From NCBI RefSeq assembly GCF_014697575.1, contig NZ_JACJSC010000005.1:124001-188000 (forward strand): a DNA stretch of 64,000 bases, read 5' to 3'. The position numbers and the translations under genes are program-made. Positions 26,879-36,528 of this stretch are shown here, piece after piece. The stretch is from Planktothrix sp. FACHB-1365. GTDB lineage: Bacteria > Cyanobacteriota > Cyanobacteriia > Cyanobacteriales > Microcoleaceae. The notes below the pieces were generated by a model, which was not told where the DNA came from, made no database searches, and was given only the letters and a program-made list of their open reading frames with translations. Position 1 is the stretch's first letter. Each line of letters starts with the position of its first letter.

Positions 26879-28285
26879 ATGACTACCCGACGTCAATTTT
26901 TACAAGGAATGGGACTGACGGCGACGGGACTGGCGTTGTATTCCTGCAATGTTGGTAAACCTCCCAATGCCCAATTATCTGATATTGCCTTAGCCGTTGA
27001 ACCCGTTGTTGACCCCAAAACTTTAGAAAAACCCAATATTACCGTTGGTTACGTTCCGGTTAATGATTGTGCACCCTTTGCTGTTGCGTATGAAAAGGGA
27101 TTTTTCCGCAAATACGGACTCAATGTTACCTTATCCCGTGAGGCAAGTTGGGCTAATTCCCGCGATGGTATTATTTTCGGGCGTTTAGATGCCTCTCCCG
27201 TCGTTTCGGGTGCTGTTACCAACGCTCGGATTGGCGCTGAAGGTGCCCGAAAAGCCCCCTTGTGTGCCGCCATGACCATTCACCGCCACGGAAACGCCAT
27301 GACGATGAATAAAGCCATGTGGAATTATGGTTTACGACCTTGGCATGAATATAACGGTAATTTAGAGGAATTTGGGCGAGATTTTCGAGGTTATTTTGAT
27401 GCTTTGCCTCCCGAAGAACGGATTTGGGCTGTTGTTTTAAGTTCGGCGATTTATGAATATTTTGCCCGCTATTTATCGGCTGCTGCTGGGGTTGATCCGA
27501 TTCAAGAATTTCGGATTATTATTATTCCTCCACCCCAAATGGTGAACAATATTAGAATTGGCGCCATGCAAGCTTATATGGTAGCAGAACCTTGGAATAC
27601 TCGTGCTATTACGGGCAATGAAGGTGTGGGTTTTACCTTTGCTCAAGGCTCTGAAATTTGGTATGGACACCCCGATCGATTATTAGGTGTGATGGAATCA
27701 TTTATTAATGAAAATCCCAAGACCTATCGCAGTTTAGTAAAAGCCATGATTGAGGCTTGTCAATATTGTAGTAATCCCGCTAATCGGGTGGAAGTTGCTC
27801 AACTAATTACTGACCCTTCTTTTACCGGAGCAAAACCGAAAAAAGGAGCCATTGATAAATTTACTAAACCTGGAATTGTGGGGGATTATAATTACGGCGG
27901 ATTTGATAACCAACAACGAATTATTTCCGATCCCTATACAACAATATTTTATGATGCTCCCCCGAAGTTATCGTACATTCCAGGGATTCATTCTACATTT
28001 TTATGGCAGTCTCAAAGCCTTTGGTTAATGACTCAAGCGGCTCGTTGGGGGCAAATTAAAGAATTTCCCAAAGATGCAGAACAAAAAGCTCATAAAGCTT
28101 GGCGAACGGATTTATATCGAGAGATTGCAAACGAAATGGGAATTGAATGTCCGAAGGAGGATTATAAAATCGAACCTGCTGAATTTTTTATTGATAAAAA
28201 AGCTTTTGATCCAAGTGATCCAGTCGGTTATCTCAAGAGTTTTGAAATTCGAGCTAATCGTCCTCAATCTTTCTTTTTGTCTTAG
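26879..28285 (+). CDS. NrtA/CmpA-family substrate-binding lipoprotein
   Basis: A 468-residue solute-binding protein with an RRQFLQG twin-arginine-like N-terminus and a lipobox (LYSC, Cys ~22), so probably exported folded and lipid-anchored. The NrtA fold is evident: ITVGYVPVNDCAPFAVAYEKGFFRKYGL, then FGRLDASPVVSGA and MQAYMVAEPWN. It is close to the nitrate (NrtA) and bicarbonate (CmpA) receptors, but belongs to a three-gene set lacking the NrtC-type fused ATPase. The presence of a c-di-AMP riboswitch makes bicarbonate or an osmotically relevant ion worth considering. Confidence 0.88.
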   Translation: MTTRRQFLQGMGLTATGLALYSCNVGKPPNAQLSDIALAVEPVVDPKTLEKPNITVGYVPVNDCAPFAVAYEKGFFRKYGLNVTLSREASWANSRDGIIFGRLDASPVVSGAVTNARIGAEGARKAPLCAAMTIHRHGNAMTMNKAMWNYGLRPWHEYNGNLEEFGRDFRGYFDALPPEERIWAVVLSSAIYEYFARYLSAAAGVDPIQEFRIIIIPPPQMVNNIRIGAMQAYMVAEPWNTRAITGNEGVGFTFAQGSEIWYGHPDRLLGVMESFINENPKTYRSLVKAMIEACQYCSNPANRVEVAQLITDPSFTGAKPKKGAIDKFTKPGIVGDYNYGGFDNQQRIISDPYTTIFYDAPPKLSYIPGIHSTFLWQSQSLWLMTQAARWGQIKEFPKDAEQKAHKAWRTDLYREIANEMGIECPKEDYKIEPAEFFIDKKAFDPSDPVGYLKSFEIRANRPQSFFLS

Positions 28286-28365
28286 GGGATAAAAACCCCG
28301 GTTTCTGAATAGAAAATCAAGCTTTTAGTGCTAATTCGAGATGAGAAACCGGGTTTTTGCACAGT
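28286..28365. repeat. AACCCCGGTTTCT...AGAAACCGGGTTTTT inverted repeat inside the ABC operon
   Basis: Arms near 28294-28306 and 28343-28357 can pair over about 13 bp and belong to the AGAAACCGGGTTTCT family (see 610-660 and 45701-46022). It lies in the 133-bp gap between the binding-protein and ATPase genes, where it could lower read-through or protect the upstream mRNA. Confidence 0.65.
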
Positions 28366-28418
28366 CTTAAATCTTTCTTTTTGTCTGAGTTTATCTTGAG
28401 TATCCTTTGAGGTTAATT

Positions 28419-29255
28419 ATGAAACAATTCCCAACTTCAATGTCAACCCCAGCTTCTACTTTAAACCCAACTGAATTTTTAACTATTGAGAATTTAGTGA
28501 AGTCTTATCCCAATCCTAATGGCGGAGAATTTGTGGTTTTAGACCCAATCAATCTCACCATTGGTGAGGATGAATTTATATCTGTGATCGGTCATTCTGG
28601 TTGTGGAAAATCTACCCTATTAAAAATAGTAGCGGGGTTAGAAAAAGCAACATCGGGTTCTGTACGCATTGAAGGAAAAGAAATTCGTAAACCGGGTTCA
28701 GATCGAATGATGATCTTTCAAAATTATTCTTTATTACCTTGGTTAACCGTTCGAGAAAATATCCGGTTAGCGGTGGATGAAGTTCTCAAAAATATGTCCT
28801 CTGCGGAAAAAATGAGTTTAGTTAATGAACATATTGCCATGGTGAATTTAACGGCTGCTGCTGATAAATATCCCCATGAAATTTCAGGCGGAATGAAACA
28901 ACGGGTGGGAATTGCACGAGCTTTATCAATTCAGCCCAAAATGTTATTAATGGATGAACCGTTTGGCGCGTTAGATGCGTTAACACGGGGTAAATTACAA
29001 AAACAAGTTTTAGATATTTGGGAACAAAATCGTCAAGCGGTGATGATGATTACCCATGATGTTGATGAGGCAATTTATATGTCTGATCGGATTGTTTTGA
29101 TGACCAATGGCCCCCATGCTAATATCGGAGAAATCTTAGATGTACCCTTCCCCCATCCCCGCGATCGCCATGAATTACGAGAATCATCTGAATATTATGA
29201 ATTACGAAACTATGCCTTAGATTTCCTCGAACGATATTTTACCTCCGATGAATAA
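28419..29255 (+). CDS. NrtD/SsuB-like ABC transporter ATP-binding protein
   Basis: About 278 residues: Walker A GHSGCGKST, signature ISGGMKQRVGIARAL, Walker B LLMDEPFGALDA, switch His in MITHDVDEAIYMSDRI. It is the NrtD/SsuB/TauB class that energises the upstream permease and binding protein. The ATG at 28419 has GAGG 7 bases upstream and is preferred over a TTG at 28407. The gap to the binding-protein gene contains a palindromic repeat. Confidence 0.92.
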   Translation: MKQFPTSMSTPASTLNPTEFLTIENLVKSYPNPNGGEFVVLDPINLTIGEDEFISVIGHSGCGKSTLLKIVAGLEKATSGSVRIEGKEIRKPGSDRMMIFQNYSLLPWLTVRENIRLAVDEVLKNMSSAEKMSLVNEHIAMVNLTAAADKYPHEISGGMKQRVGIARALSIQPKMLLMDEPFGALDALTRGKLQKQVLDIWEQNRQAVMMITHDVDEAIYMSDRIVLMTNGPHANIGEILDVPFPHPRDRHELRESSEYYELRNYALDFLERYFTSDE

Positions 29256-29388
29256 ATAATTGTTCTCATCCCAAGATTTTGTAGAGGCGTTCCCCATAAT
29301 GTCTCTACCCATTTTCTAATTTTCTGTTTCCTGTCTTCTGTATCCCATATAATAAAAGAACTGTTTATGTGATGTCGAGTAAATAGCC

Positions 29389-29898
29389 GTGACTTCCCCA
29401 GAAACTTCATCCCAACAGCAACCCCAACCCGAAAACCATCCCGCACTCAGTTCTAGCTATTACACCTTGTTAGGGCTTCATCCTAGTGCTACCCCAATAG
29501 AAATTCGCCGCGCCTATCGGGAATTGAGTAAACTTTACCATCCTGATACAACAACCTTATCAAAGGCGATCGCAACAGCCAAATTTCAAACCCTCAACGA
29601 AGCTTACGCCACCTTAAGCAACCCCCAACGACGTCAATCTTATGATCTAAAAATCGGTTATTCTCGATATCATGTGATTCAGGTTCCAACTAATTTTAAT
29701 CAACCCATATCTAAAAGCCATCCTTATCCTAAATCCTCTGCTTATTTAGACCCAACAGACCGTCCCCTTTCCGCCGGAGAGATTTTTGCATTATTTCTGA
29801 TGGGACTGAGTTTAATAGGGTGTTTATTCTTAGCTATTTTTATCGGTTTAACTCGTTCTGGCGGAATGATTCAACCCATTCAACCTCCAGGGTTTTAA
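29389..29898 (+). CDS. J-domain protein with C-terminal membrane anchor
   Basis: A 169-residue protein. The J domain (residues ~22-85) reads SYYTLLGLHPSATPIEIRRA, with the HPD motif in KLYHPDTTT. A basic linker and a C-terminal hydrophobic helix (FALFLMGLSLIGCLFLAIFI) follow, so it probably recruits Hsp70 (DnaK) to a membrane. Start is GTG at 29389. DUF3143 gene follows after 229 bp, an association I recall in other cyanobacteria. Confidence 0.88.
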   Translation: MTSPETSSQQQPQPENHPALSSSYYTLLGLHPSATPIEIRRAYRELSKLYHPDTTTLSKAIATAKFQTLNEAYATLSNPQRRQSYDLKIGYSRYHVIQVPTNFNQPISKSHPYPKSSAYLDPTDRPLSAGEIFALFLMGLSLIGCLFLAIFIGLTRSGGMIQPIQPPGF

Positions 29899-30002
29899 TT
29901 CATTTTAACCTGAATTTATCCCTGATTATAGATTTATTTTTTATTAATTAAAATTCCATATAATTACTCCAAAATAATCATTAATTTACACATTTCTGAT
30001 TC

Positions 30003-30030
30003 CCTGGTAGGGGCGAGGTTTCCTCGCCCT
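30003..30030. repeat. GGGCGAGGTTTCCTCGCCC hairpin
   Basis: A 19-bp near-palindrome (GGGCGAGG-TTT-CCTCGCCC) in the gap between the J-domain and DUF3143 genes. A second copy with TTTT instead of TTTC is at 47036-47054 after nadC. It is a short interspersed repeat; without a T-run it is a weak terminator candidate. Confidence 0.6.
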
Positions 30031-30127
30031 CACAATCAATTTAGAATCAAAACAGTTGTACCATTGATTTAGACTTACTATATAATGAAGAATTAGCAGT
30101 AGTAAGTCGCTCTTTTATCTTTAATTT

Positions 30128-30400
30128 ATGACCTTGCCCAGTTCCGATACACCCTTATATAATCATCCCTTACCTGATATTGAAGACTGGTTACGTTCTC
30201 ATGGGGGCGAACAAGATAGTAAAGAGCTTCATTATTGGCGGATTAAAAATCCCCATTGGACAGCAGATTTATGGTTAGACGTTGACCAAATTACAGTGCG
30301 TTATATTGGTGCGGCAAACAACGGTCAAGATATTCAACGTTCCTTTAAGTATTCCCTATCTCGCAGAGATCTCGAATCAGCTATTTTTGGCGGGCCATAA
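30128..30400 (+). CDS. DUF3143 family protein
   Basis: A 90-residue soluble protein (LYNHPLPDIEDWLRSHGGEQ, WTADLWLDVDQITVRYI, then SFKYSLSRRDLESAIFGGP), matching the small DUF3143 family restricted to cyanobacteria and plastid lineages. Function is unknown. It follows a J-domain gene on the same strand. Its stop runs directly into a tandem CAGTTAT repeat. Confidence 0.85.
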   Translation: MTLPSSDTPLYNHPLPDIEDWLRSHGGEQDSKELHYWRIKNPHWTADLWLDVDQITVRYIGAANNGQDIQRSFKYSLSRRDLESAIFGGP

Positions 30401-30440
30401 TCAGTTATCAGTTATCAGTTATCAGTTATCAGTTATCAGT
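30400..30440. repeat. Tandem TCAGTTA heptamer array
   Basis: About five and a half copies of the 7-mer TCAGTTA (reads as CAGTTATCAGTTATCAG) ending in CAGTGATT, in the convergent gap between DUF3143 and uppS. The end unit is the same CAGTTATCAGTG that flanks the palindrome at 2868-2918 in inverse orientation. Confidence 0.85.
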
Positions 30441-30443
30441 GAT

Positions 30444-31193
30444 TTAAACTTTACCGAATCTTCGTTCCCGTTTTTGATAGGAAGATAACGCGAGATGTAA
30501 TTCTGTATGATTAAAATCAGGCCAGAGAGTATCGGTGACATAAATTTCTGCATAGGCGAGTTGCCATAATAAAAAATTACTAATTCGCAATTCTCCACTG
30601 GTGCGAATTAACAAATCTGGGTGACACATTCCTGCCGTATATAAATGTTGTTCAAACAAAGTTTCATCAATATCTTCCGGTTGAATTAACCCTTGTTTCA
30701 CTTGAGTCGCAATCTTTCGACAAGCGCTTAAAATTTCTTGTCGTCCGCCATAATTTGTAGCAATAGTAAATAGAATACCCTTATTATTTTTCGTTTCCTC
30801 CATTGAATATTCTATTTTTTTCTGTAGAGACTGAGGAAGTGCCGTTAAATTTCCCACAAACTGAATTCGCACTTCCTCTTCCATCATTTCCCGCAGTTCG
30901 CGCATCAAAACCCGCTCAAACAATGCCATTAAAAAATCCACTTCTTCTAACGGACGACCCCAATTTTCAGTCGAAAAGGCATAGGCTGTTAGGGCTTGCA
31001 CACCCCAATCTCGACAACAGCGTAAGACTTCTTTAAGAGCATCCACTCCTCGACGATGGCCCATAGTTCGCGGTAAACCCCGACGTTTCGCCCAACGACC
31101 ATTGCCATCCATAATCACAGCAATATGTTTGGGTAAACGGCTTTGGTCTAAATCTGCGGGTAATTCATATATAACCCTTGTTTTAGCACTCAT
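30444..31193 (-). CDS. uppS: Isoprenyl transferase (undecaprenyl diphosphate synthase)
   Basis: About 249 residues. Cis-prenyltransferase motif [20 protein letters not shown] at the start of the fold, then [23 protein letters not shown] and the C-terminal [20 protein letters not shown]. It makes undecaprenyl diphosphate, the lipid carrier for peptidoglycan and polysaccharides. The ATG at 31191-31193 overlaps the cdaA stop (ATGA), implying coupling; the longer frame to 31277 lies inside cdaA and is unlikely. Confidence 0.95.
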   Translation of the reverse strand: MSAKTRVIYELPADLDQSRLPKHIAVIMDGNGRWAKRRGLPRTMGHRRGVDALKEVLRCCRDWGVQALTAYAFSTENWGRPLEEVDFLMALFERVLMRELREMMEEEVRIQFVGNLTALPQSLQKKIEYSMEETKNNKGILFTIATNYGGRQEILSACRKIATQVKQGLIQPEDIDETLFEQHLYTAGMCHPDLLIRTSGELRISNFLLWQLAYAEIYVTDTLWPDFNHTELHLALSSYQKRERRFGKV

Positions 31194-32089
31194 TTTTTCT
31201 CCCGAGAAGCTTTGGAACGAGGACGGAATAAGCCAGACACTAGAGCCCATCCTTGGGAACCAATGCGGTTTCCCCAATGGGTAATCGAAATTGAAGCCGC
31301 AGTTCGGTCATCATTGGATGTCCAAGACCGAGCTTCTAATAGCTCTTTCAGTTTACTGCTAGTTAAGGGTCGATTGAGGACTCCTTTCTCCGCCAAAGAA
31401 ATTGAGCCTGTTTCTTCTGACACTACAATACACATACATTTTGCCACCCGTTCCGTAATTCCCATCGCGGCTCGATGACGAGTTCCCAATTGTCGAGAGG
31501 CCATCCGTTCCGATAACGGTAAAATCACTCCTGCGGCTGCAATTCGAGAAGCTCGAATTAACACCGCCCCATCATGGAGCAAGGTTTTGGGTTGAAAAAT
31601 GGTTTGTAACAGTTCCCTAGAAACTTCTGCATTCAGTTTAACCCCCGGAACCGAAAAATCCCGTTCATCAATGGGGCTGGCTGTTTCAATAATAATTAAT
31701 GCGCCTGTGCGGTTTTGCGAAAGTTCTTTAACGGCTTCTACAATTTGATCAATCACCCCATCGGGTTCTGGAATGGCACGGCGACCTTGACCAAACAGTT
31801 GCAAAACTTCTCCCCGACCCAATTGTTCTAAAAATTGGCGGAATTCCGACTGTAACATAACTGCCATCGCTACAGCAGACCCAGTAACTAAACTATTGAG
31901 GGCAATATACAATAACCTCAAATTAGCCCAGTTACTAATGGCCGTTGCCAACATTAGAATAATAAATCCTCGTACCATCCATAGAGTACGGCGTTCTCCA
32001 ATGATGACCAACACCACATAAGCGACGGCAAAAACTAATCCAATATCAAGACTTTGAATCAACCAGGGAGGAATTCCTTGCTTTGTCAT
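31190..32089 (-). CDS. cdaA: CdaA diadenylate cyclase (c-di-AMP synthase)
   Basis: A 299-residue membrane-bound DAC protein. Three N-terminal hydrophobic helices (~14-80) precede the DAC domain with both catalytic motifs, DGA ([10 protein letters not shown], ~171-180) and RHR ([10 protein letters not shown], ~201-210). It joins two ATP into c-di-AMP. The start ATG is at 32087-32089 and the stop overlaps uppS. The lysA-cdaA-uppS order is common in cyanobacteria and links the second messenger to cell-wall precursor genes. A c-di-AMP riboswitch lies about 5.3 kb away at 25750-25895. Confidence 0.95.
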   Translation of the reverse strand: MTKQGIPPWLIQSLDIGLVFAVAYVVLVIIGERRTLWMVRGFIILMLATAISNWANLRLLYIALNSLVTGSAVAMAVMLQSEFRQFLEQLGRGEVLQLFGQGRRAIPEPDGVIDQIVEAVKELSQNRTGALIIIETASPIDERDFSVPGVKLNAEVSRELLQTIFQPKTLLHDGAVLIRASRIAAAGVILPLSERMASRQLGTRHRAAMGITERVAKCMCIVVSEETGSISLAEKGVLNRPLTSSKLKELLEARSWTSNDDRTAASISITHWGNRIGSQGWALVSGLFRPRSKASREKK

Positions 32090-32137
32090 GAATAGGCGCC
32101 GTATTCATCGAAAATTATTATCAAATTTTAGAGTTAA

Positions 32138-32205
32138 ATTGTTAGCGGTTAACGGTTGACTCTTGATTGTTAAAGTATCAACGCTCAAGAGTCAACTGTT
32201 AATCG
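32138..32205. repeat. Long inverted repeat between lysA and cdaA
   Basis: GGTTAACGGTTGACTCTTGA (from ~32146) and TCAAGAGTCAACTGTTAATC (from ~32186) pair with few mismatches over 20 bp. It lies between lysA and cdaA and could act as a transcript-processing or attenuating hairpin. Sequence is of the GGTTGACGGT type also seen at 37774-37800. Confidence 0.65.
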
Positions 32206-33594
32206 TTAAGGGTTGAGTGTCAACCGTTCAGGAAGTCGATCTTTTCGGATTAAATCTTGGTAAGATTCTCGTTCAATAATTACGTTAGCATCGCCATCGT
32301 TGACTAAAATCGCCGCAGGTTTAGACAGTCGGTTATAGTTCGATGCCATACTATAGTTGTAGGCTCCGGTTGCCATGACCACGAGAATATCCCCAGATTC
32401 AACTTTGGGCAGTTGAGCATCCTTAATTAAAATATCCCCAGATTCACAATGTTTTCCTGCCAGGGTGACTGGTTCAGTCATGGGTGCAGACATTTGATTT
32501 GCCAATACCACTCGGTACAAGGACTGATAGGTTATAGGACGGGGGTTATCGGACATCCCCCCATCTACAGCAATATACGTCCGAATTCCAGGAACTTGTT
32601 TTTGAGAACCAACGGTATAAGCGGTGACACAGCTAGAACCAATTAAAGACCGTCCCGGTTCACATAATAATTTCGGTAAAGGATATTGTTTCTGTTCACA
32701 GGCTTTGATAACGGATTCAGTAACAATTTTTACCCAATTTTCAATACTGGGGGGATCATCTGACTCCGTATAGCAAATCCCTAAACCTCCACCAATATTA
32801 ACTTCTGAGATATTTAAACCGAGTTGATTGGCTTTAGTTAATGTATCAATAATAACTGAACCCAAATCATTATGGGGTTGCAATTCAAAAATTTGGGAGC
32901 CAATATGAGCATGAACTCCAATACAAGCTAAACCTGGTTGTTGACTGATAAATTGAAACACTTCATCCAATTGACCGGGATCAAAACCAAATTTACTATC
33001 TAAATGTCCGGTGCGGATATATTCATGGGTATGACATTCAATTCCAGGGGTAAACCGAATCATCACCGGAATAGGATGATCAACAATAGACTGTTGACTG
33101 AGTTGAACAAGAGTGTGTAAATCTAACCAATTATCCGCAACAACGGTACATCCATTTTCAATCGCTAATTGAATTTCTTCTGAGGATTTATTATTACCAT
33201 GTAAGTAAGTTTTCTCCGGTGGAACTCCAGCTTGTAGCGCCGTATAAAGTTCTCCTCCTGAAACCACATCAATGCCTAATCCTTCAGAGGCGACAATGGC
33301 ACAAATCGCTAAACAATTCCACGCTTTGGAGGCATACAAAACTAAAGATTCACCCGGATAATGACGTTTGAAGGCTTCCCGGTATTGTTGACAAGCCGTT
33401 CGCAGGGTGGTTTCATCGACAATATAAAGGGGTGTGCCAAATTGTTCAACTAAAGCGGTAACATCACAACCGCCTATTTCTAAGTGATCTTGGGGGTTGA
33501 CTTTCGCCGTCAGAGGGAGTAGATGTTGATTAGGCGATCGCGTTTCAACCGCATCCGTTGATGCCGATAGGTATTGCAGTCCAGAATTTTGCAC
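32206..33594 (-). CDS. lysA: Diaminopimelate decarboxylase
   Basis: A 462-residue fold-III PLP enzyme making lysine from meso-DAP. The PLP-lysine segment is LYASKAWNCLA (~85-95); HIGSQIFE, the GGGLGICY phosphate-binding loop, EPGRSLIG, and the C-terminal CESGDIL and ATGAYNYSMASNYN follow. It is the first gene of the minus-strand lysA-cdaA-uppS run. Start ATG at 33592-33594 gives a ~40-residue N-terminal extension typical of cyanobacteria. Length is normal. Confidence 0.95.
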   Translation of the reverse strand: MQNSGLQYLSASTDAVETRSPNQHLLPLTAKVNPQDHLEIGGCDVTALVEQFGTPLYIVDETTLRTACQQYREAFKRHYPGESLVLYASKAWNCLAICAIVASEGLGIDVVSGGELYTALQAGVPPEKTYLHGNNKSSEEIQLAIENGCTVVADNWLDLHTLVQLSQQSIVDHPIPVMIRFTPGIECHTHEYIRTGHLDSKFGFDPGQLDEVFQFISQQPGLACIGVHAHIGSQIFELQPHNDLGSVIIDTLTKANQLGLNISEVNIGGGLGICYTESDDPPSIENWVKIVTESVIKACEQKQYPLPKLLCEPGRSLIGSSCVTAYTVGSQKQVPGIRTYIAVDGGMSDNPRPITYQSLYRVVLANQMSAPMTEPVTLAGKHCESGDILIKDAQLPKVESGDILVVMATGAYNYSMASNYNRLSKPAAILVNDGDANVIIERESYQDLIRKDRLPERLTLNP

Positions 33595-33788
33595 AGGAAA
33601 TACTATATTAACACTTCTATAGATCAGATTTTACCCTAAAGTCGCGCAGATGTCGGGTATTGGGTGCTTTCAAAACAGAAGATACTCAACGTTAAGTTTT
33701 TTTACAGAAGCTTGAGAATAGAGTTGGGCAATCAAAGCTGGTATAATGGAATACTAGATTTTCAGATCAATGGATTGTGTTTGTCGCC

Positions 33789-34898
33789 ATGAAAAGCCCA
33801 GTACAAAAAATTCTATTTGGTAGCCCTGGAACAGGGAAAAGCCACAAAATAGTGCATGAAATTATTCCTGCTTTAGGTATAGGTAGGGAAAATGTAATTA
33901 AAACAGTATTTCATCCTGAATATACTTATGGAGATTTTGTTGGTAAGCTAATTCCAGTTACAAAAGGGGAAAAGGTTCAGTACAAATTCTTCTCAGGCCA
34001 TTTTTTGTGCGCTTTATCTAAAGCTTATCGCAAAATCTTCGATGTATATAAAAATCCTACTAAGGATAAAAATTTTAAAAATTTAAGTATAGAAGAACAA
34101 AATATTTTATTATCTACAGCCCGATCAGAAGCTTGTCAGAAAGCTGAAAACGTTATTTTAGTTATAGATGAAATCAATCGTGGGAATTCTTCTGCCATCT
34201 TTGGAACTGTTTTTCAGTTATTAGATAGAAATGACGATGGCTGGTCATCTTATAGAATTAATGTACCAGAAATAGAAATACTAAAAATATTAGAACTCAT
34301 GGGAGTCAAAGACCAAACTTTAGCTACTAATCAATCTCAATATAAATTTCCAGGTGAAGGCGATTGGGTGAATGAATATACAACTTTCCAAAATAGATTA
34401 GATTGTTTAGATATTAGTCTGGAAGATAGAGCAATTAAAATTCCCCCTAATCTTTCTATTGTTGGGACGATGAATACATCTGATAACTCTATTTACTTTA
34501 TGGATAGCGCATTTAAACGGCGCTGGGAATGGGAGTTTATTGATTGGGATGAAAGTGAACCCGAACCCCCCAACTATTCAGATTTTGAAGAATATGAATG
34601 GAAAAAGTTAGTCAAACAAATTAATCTTTTTATTAAAAGTCATCACGATTCTGTTCGCGGAATAGAAGATAAACAAGTTGGATATTTTTTCATTAATTAT
34701 AAAAATAACTGTATTACTTCTGAACAAATAAGAAATAAACTCATGTTTTTCTTGTGGGATAGTGTCTTTAACCGAGATAAAAGACCTTTAGTTGATTTGC
34801 TTGAAGTTGATCGTTCAGAATTAATTACATTTGGAGATTTTACCAAATTACATAATATATTTATTGAAAAAATTCGGGCGTTTACTCCTAAATTGTAG
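33789..34898 (+). CDS. McrB-like AAA+ restriction ATPase/GTPase
   Basis: About 369 residues and essentially only an AAA+ module: Walker A GSPGTGKS (~11-18), Walker B ILVIDEINRGN (~123-133), and the McrB-type sensor region IVGTMNTSDNSIYFMDSAFKRRW (~220-245). No N-terminal DNA-recognition domain is present, unlike E. coli McrB, so recognition would have to lie in its partners. Starts: ATG 33789 or GTG 33777, neither with a good Shine-Dalgarno. It leads a three-gene plus-strand module with the nuclease gene 34 bp downstream. AT-rich, with no HIP1 site seen. Confidence 0.85.
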   Translation: MKSPVQKILFGSPGTGKSHKIVHEIIPALGIGRENVIKTVFHPEYTYGDFVGKLIPVTKGEKVQYKFFSGHFLCALSKAYRKIFDVYKNPTKDKNFKNLSIEEQNILLSTARSEACQKAENVILVIDEINRGNSSAIFGTVFQLLDRNDDGWSSYRINVPEIEILKILELMGVKDQTLATNQSQYKFPGEGDWVNEYTTFQNRLDCLDISLEDRAIKIPPNLSIVGTMNTSDNSIYFMDSAFKRRWEWEFIDWDESEPEPPNYSDFEEYEWKKLVKQINLFIKSHHDSVRGIEDKQVGYFFINYKNNCITSEQIRNKLMFFLWDSVFNRDKRPLVDLLEVDRSELITFGDFTKLHNIFIEKIRAFTPKL

Positions 34899-34932
34899 AG
34901 CTATTAAATTTCATACTTATACAGATTAATAT

Positions 34933-36528
34933 ATGTTTAATTTTGCAAAAATTACCTTAGTCAAACAGAGAGAAGCAAAAGACAACTTCGTTGGTATCCG
35001 AAAATCTGCTTCTGATAAAGGGTTTGAATTTTGCCTTCCGAATGGATTTGATGATTTCCCCGATGGGGATTTTGATCAAATCAAAGATTTATTTTTTAGA
35101 ATGTACCGTACTTTTAATAAATTTGAGAGAGATAATAGAAATAGTGATAGATTTAATTTGAATAAACCTGAATATCAAGAACAACAGGATCAAACTACTC
35201 TTTCTTCTGGTGGAGTAACTTTTAAAACTGATGAAGGAGAATCTTGTGTTATTTATAGCAAGATTAAAATGATCGAAAAAATTCTTTCAGCTTATGATGA
35301 TCTATCACTTCACTCAATTCAAAGAAAGATTAGTCGAAGTGATAAAATCGACTATTCTCAGATTTATAAATATTTAGATAGGGCTATTTATTTAGAGGAT
35401 GATATCATTCACATTGAAACAATGGATTTACCCCGTCCTCTCTTGCGCTATGAAAGTACAGATTTAATTGATCTGTATTGTTTAATTTTAGATGAAATCA
35501 TTCAACAATTAGAAGAAGATGCTCCTGATAATGTCAAATCTCGTAGTCAAGATATTAAATTTTTTGCTCAACGGTTTAAAGAAAATTATTTAACTAGCAA
35601 TCAGTCAATTTTTGATAAAGATACTTACGAGGAAACTATTAATATACTGAAAGAAACATTGGATCATATAGATAATTGTACTTATTATAAAGATGCTGAC
35701 TATTGGCAACTTTATGAAGCTATAGAAACATTTTTGTATGGTGAACTAAATCCGCAACAACAGGAGGGCGAATATTGGGGAATTAAGGGATTTTCTTACG
35801 TTTGGGAAGATATGTGCCATACATACTTTTTTCGTCAAAGCCCAGATTTTCGTTACAGTCAAGAAAGAAATATTACTTATAATTATAATTCTTGGAATAT
35901 TTGTTATGCAGATACAGATATATCTTTAAAAGGTTATCAAAATCCGAAGCGCGTAATAGAAGATAAAAATAGAGTAGGTAATTATTGTACTCCTGGGCGT
36001 AATACAACGAAAGATGATAGAACCTGGATTTATTGTACTAAATCTGATAAACCTTATCCTGATAACTCAGGATATTTTTGGTGGAGTGAGCTTTTATCTA
36101 TTGAATTTAACTCTGGTTTGGGAATGTTTTTATACAATGAGCCTGAAAAGTCGAATTTTTTCAACAGAAATCAAAAAAATGCTTTGCGTAGATTTCCACG
36201 CCCTGATTTAGTATTGCAATCCCCAGATCGAAAAAAATTAAGGATTATAGATTTTAAGGATGTACCCATCACATTTTTTGAGAAAAATAAACAAAAATCT
36301 TTTGAAAACACTGAAGAAAAATATAGAATTGATGTGATTAAACAATTAACCTATGAGTTAGCCTTACAACAAACTCACTTCGTTTGGCAAAATTGGTTTT
36401 TAATTCCTGGTTATATAAATGATTTAAATATAGAATTTTTAGATTCAAAAATTGATATCAAGGGGATTCAAGTAAGAAAAGCAAATTTTACTAAAATACA
36501 AACTGTATATTTAGGAGAAAATTCATGA
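34933..36528 (+). CDS. McrC/LlaJI-like restriction nuclease
   Basis: A 531-residue protein partnered with the McrB-like ATPase. The N-terminal two thirds carries no motif I can name. The C-terminus has a plausible PD-(D/E)xK nuclease: RFPRPDLVLQSPDRKKLRII followed by DFKDV, giving the Asp...Asp-x-Lys arrangement, then a helix with YELALQQ. It resembles LlaJI/McrC-type nucleases of modification-dependent or multi-subunit restriction systems. The stop overlaps the next gene by ATGA. No methyltransferase gene is adjacent. Confidence 0.7.
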   Translation: MFNFAKITLVKQREAKDNFVGIRKSASDKGFEFCLPNGFDDFPDGDFDQIKDLFFRMYRTFNKFERDNRNSDRFNLNKPEYQEQQDQTTLSSGGVTFKTDEGESCVIYSKIKMIEKILSAYDDLSLHSIQRKISRSDKIDYSQIYKYLDRAIYLEDDIIHIETMDLPRPLLRYESTDLIDLYCLILDEIIQQLEEDAPDNVKSRSQDIKFFAQRFKENYLTSNQSIFDKDTYEETINILKETLDHIDNCTYYKDADYWQLYEAIETFLYGELNPQQQEGEYWGIKGFSYVWEDMCHTYFFRQSPDFRYSQERNITYNYNSWNICYADTDISLKGYQNPKRVIEDKNRVGNYCTPGRNTTKDDRTWIYCTKSDKPYPDNSGYFWWSELLSIEFNSGLGMFLYNEPEKSNFFNRNQKNALRRFPRPDLVLQSPDRKKLRIIDFKDVPITFFEKNKQKSFENTEEKYRIDVIKQLTYELALQQTHFVWQNWFLIPGYINDLNIEFLDSKIDIKGIQVRKANFTKIQTVYLGENS

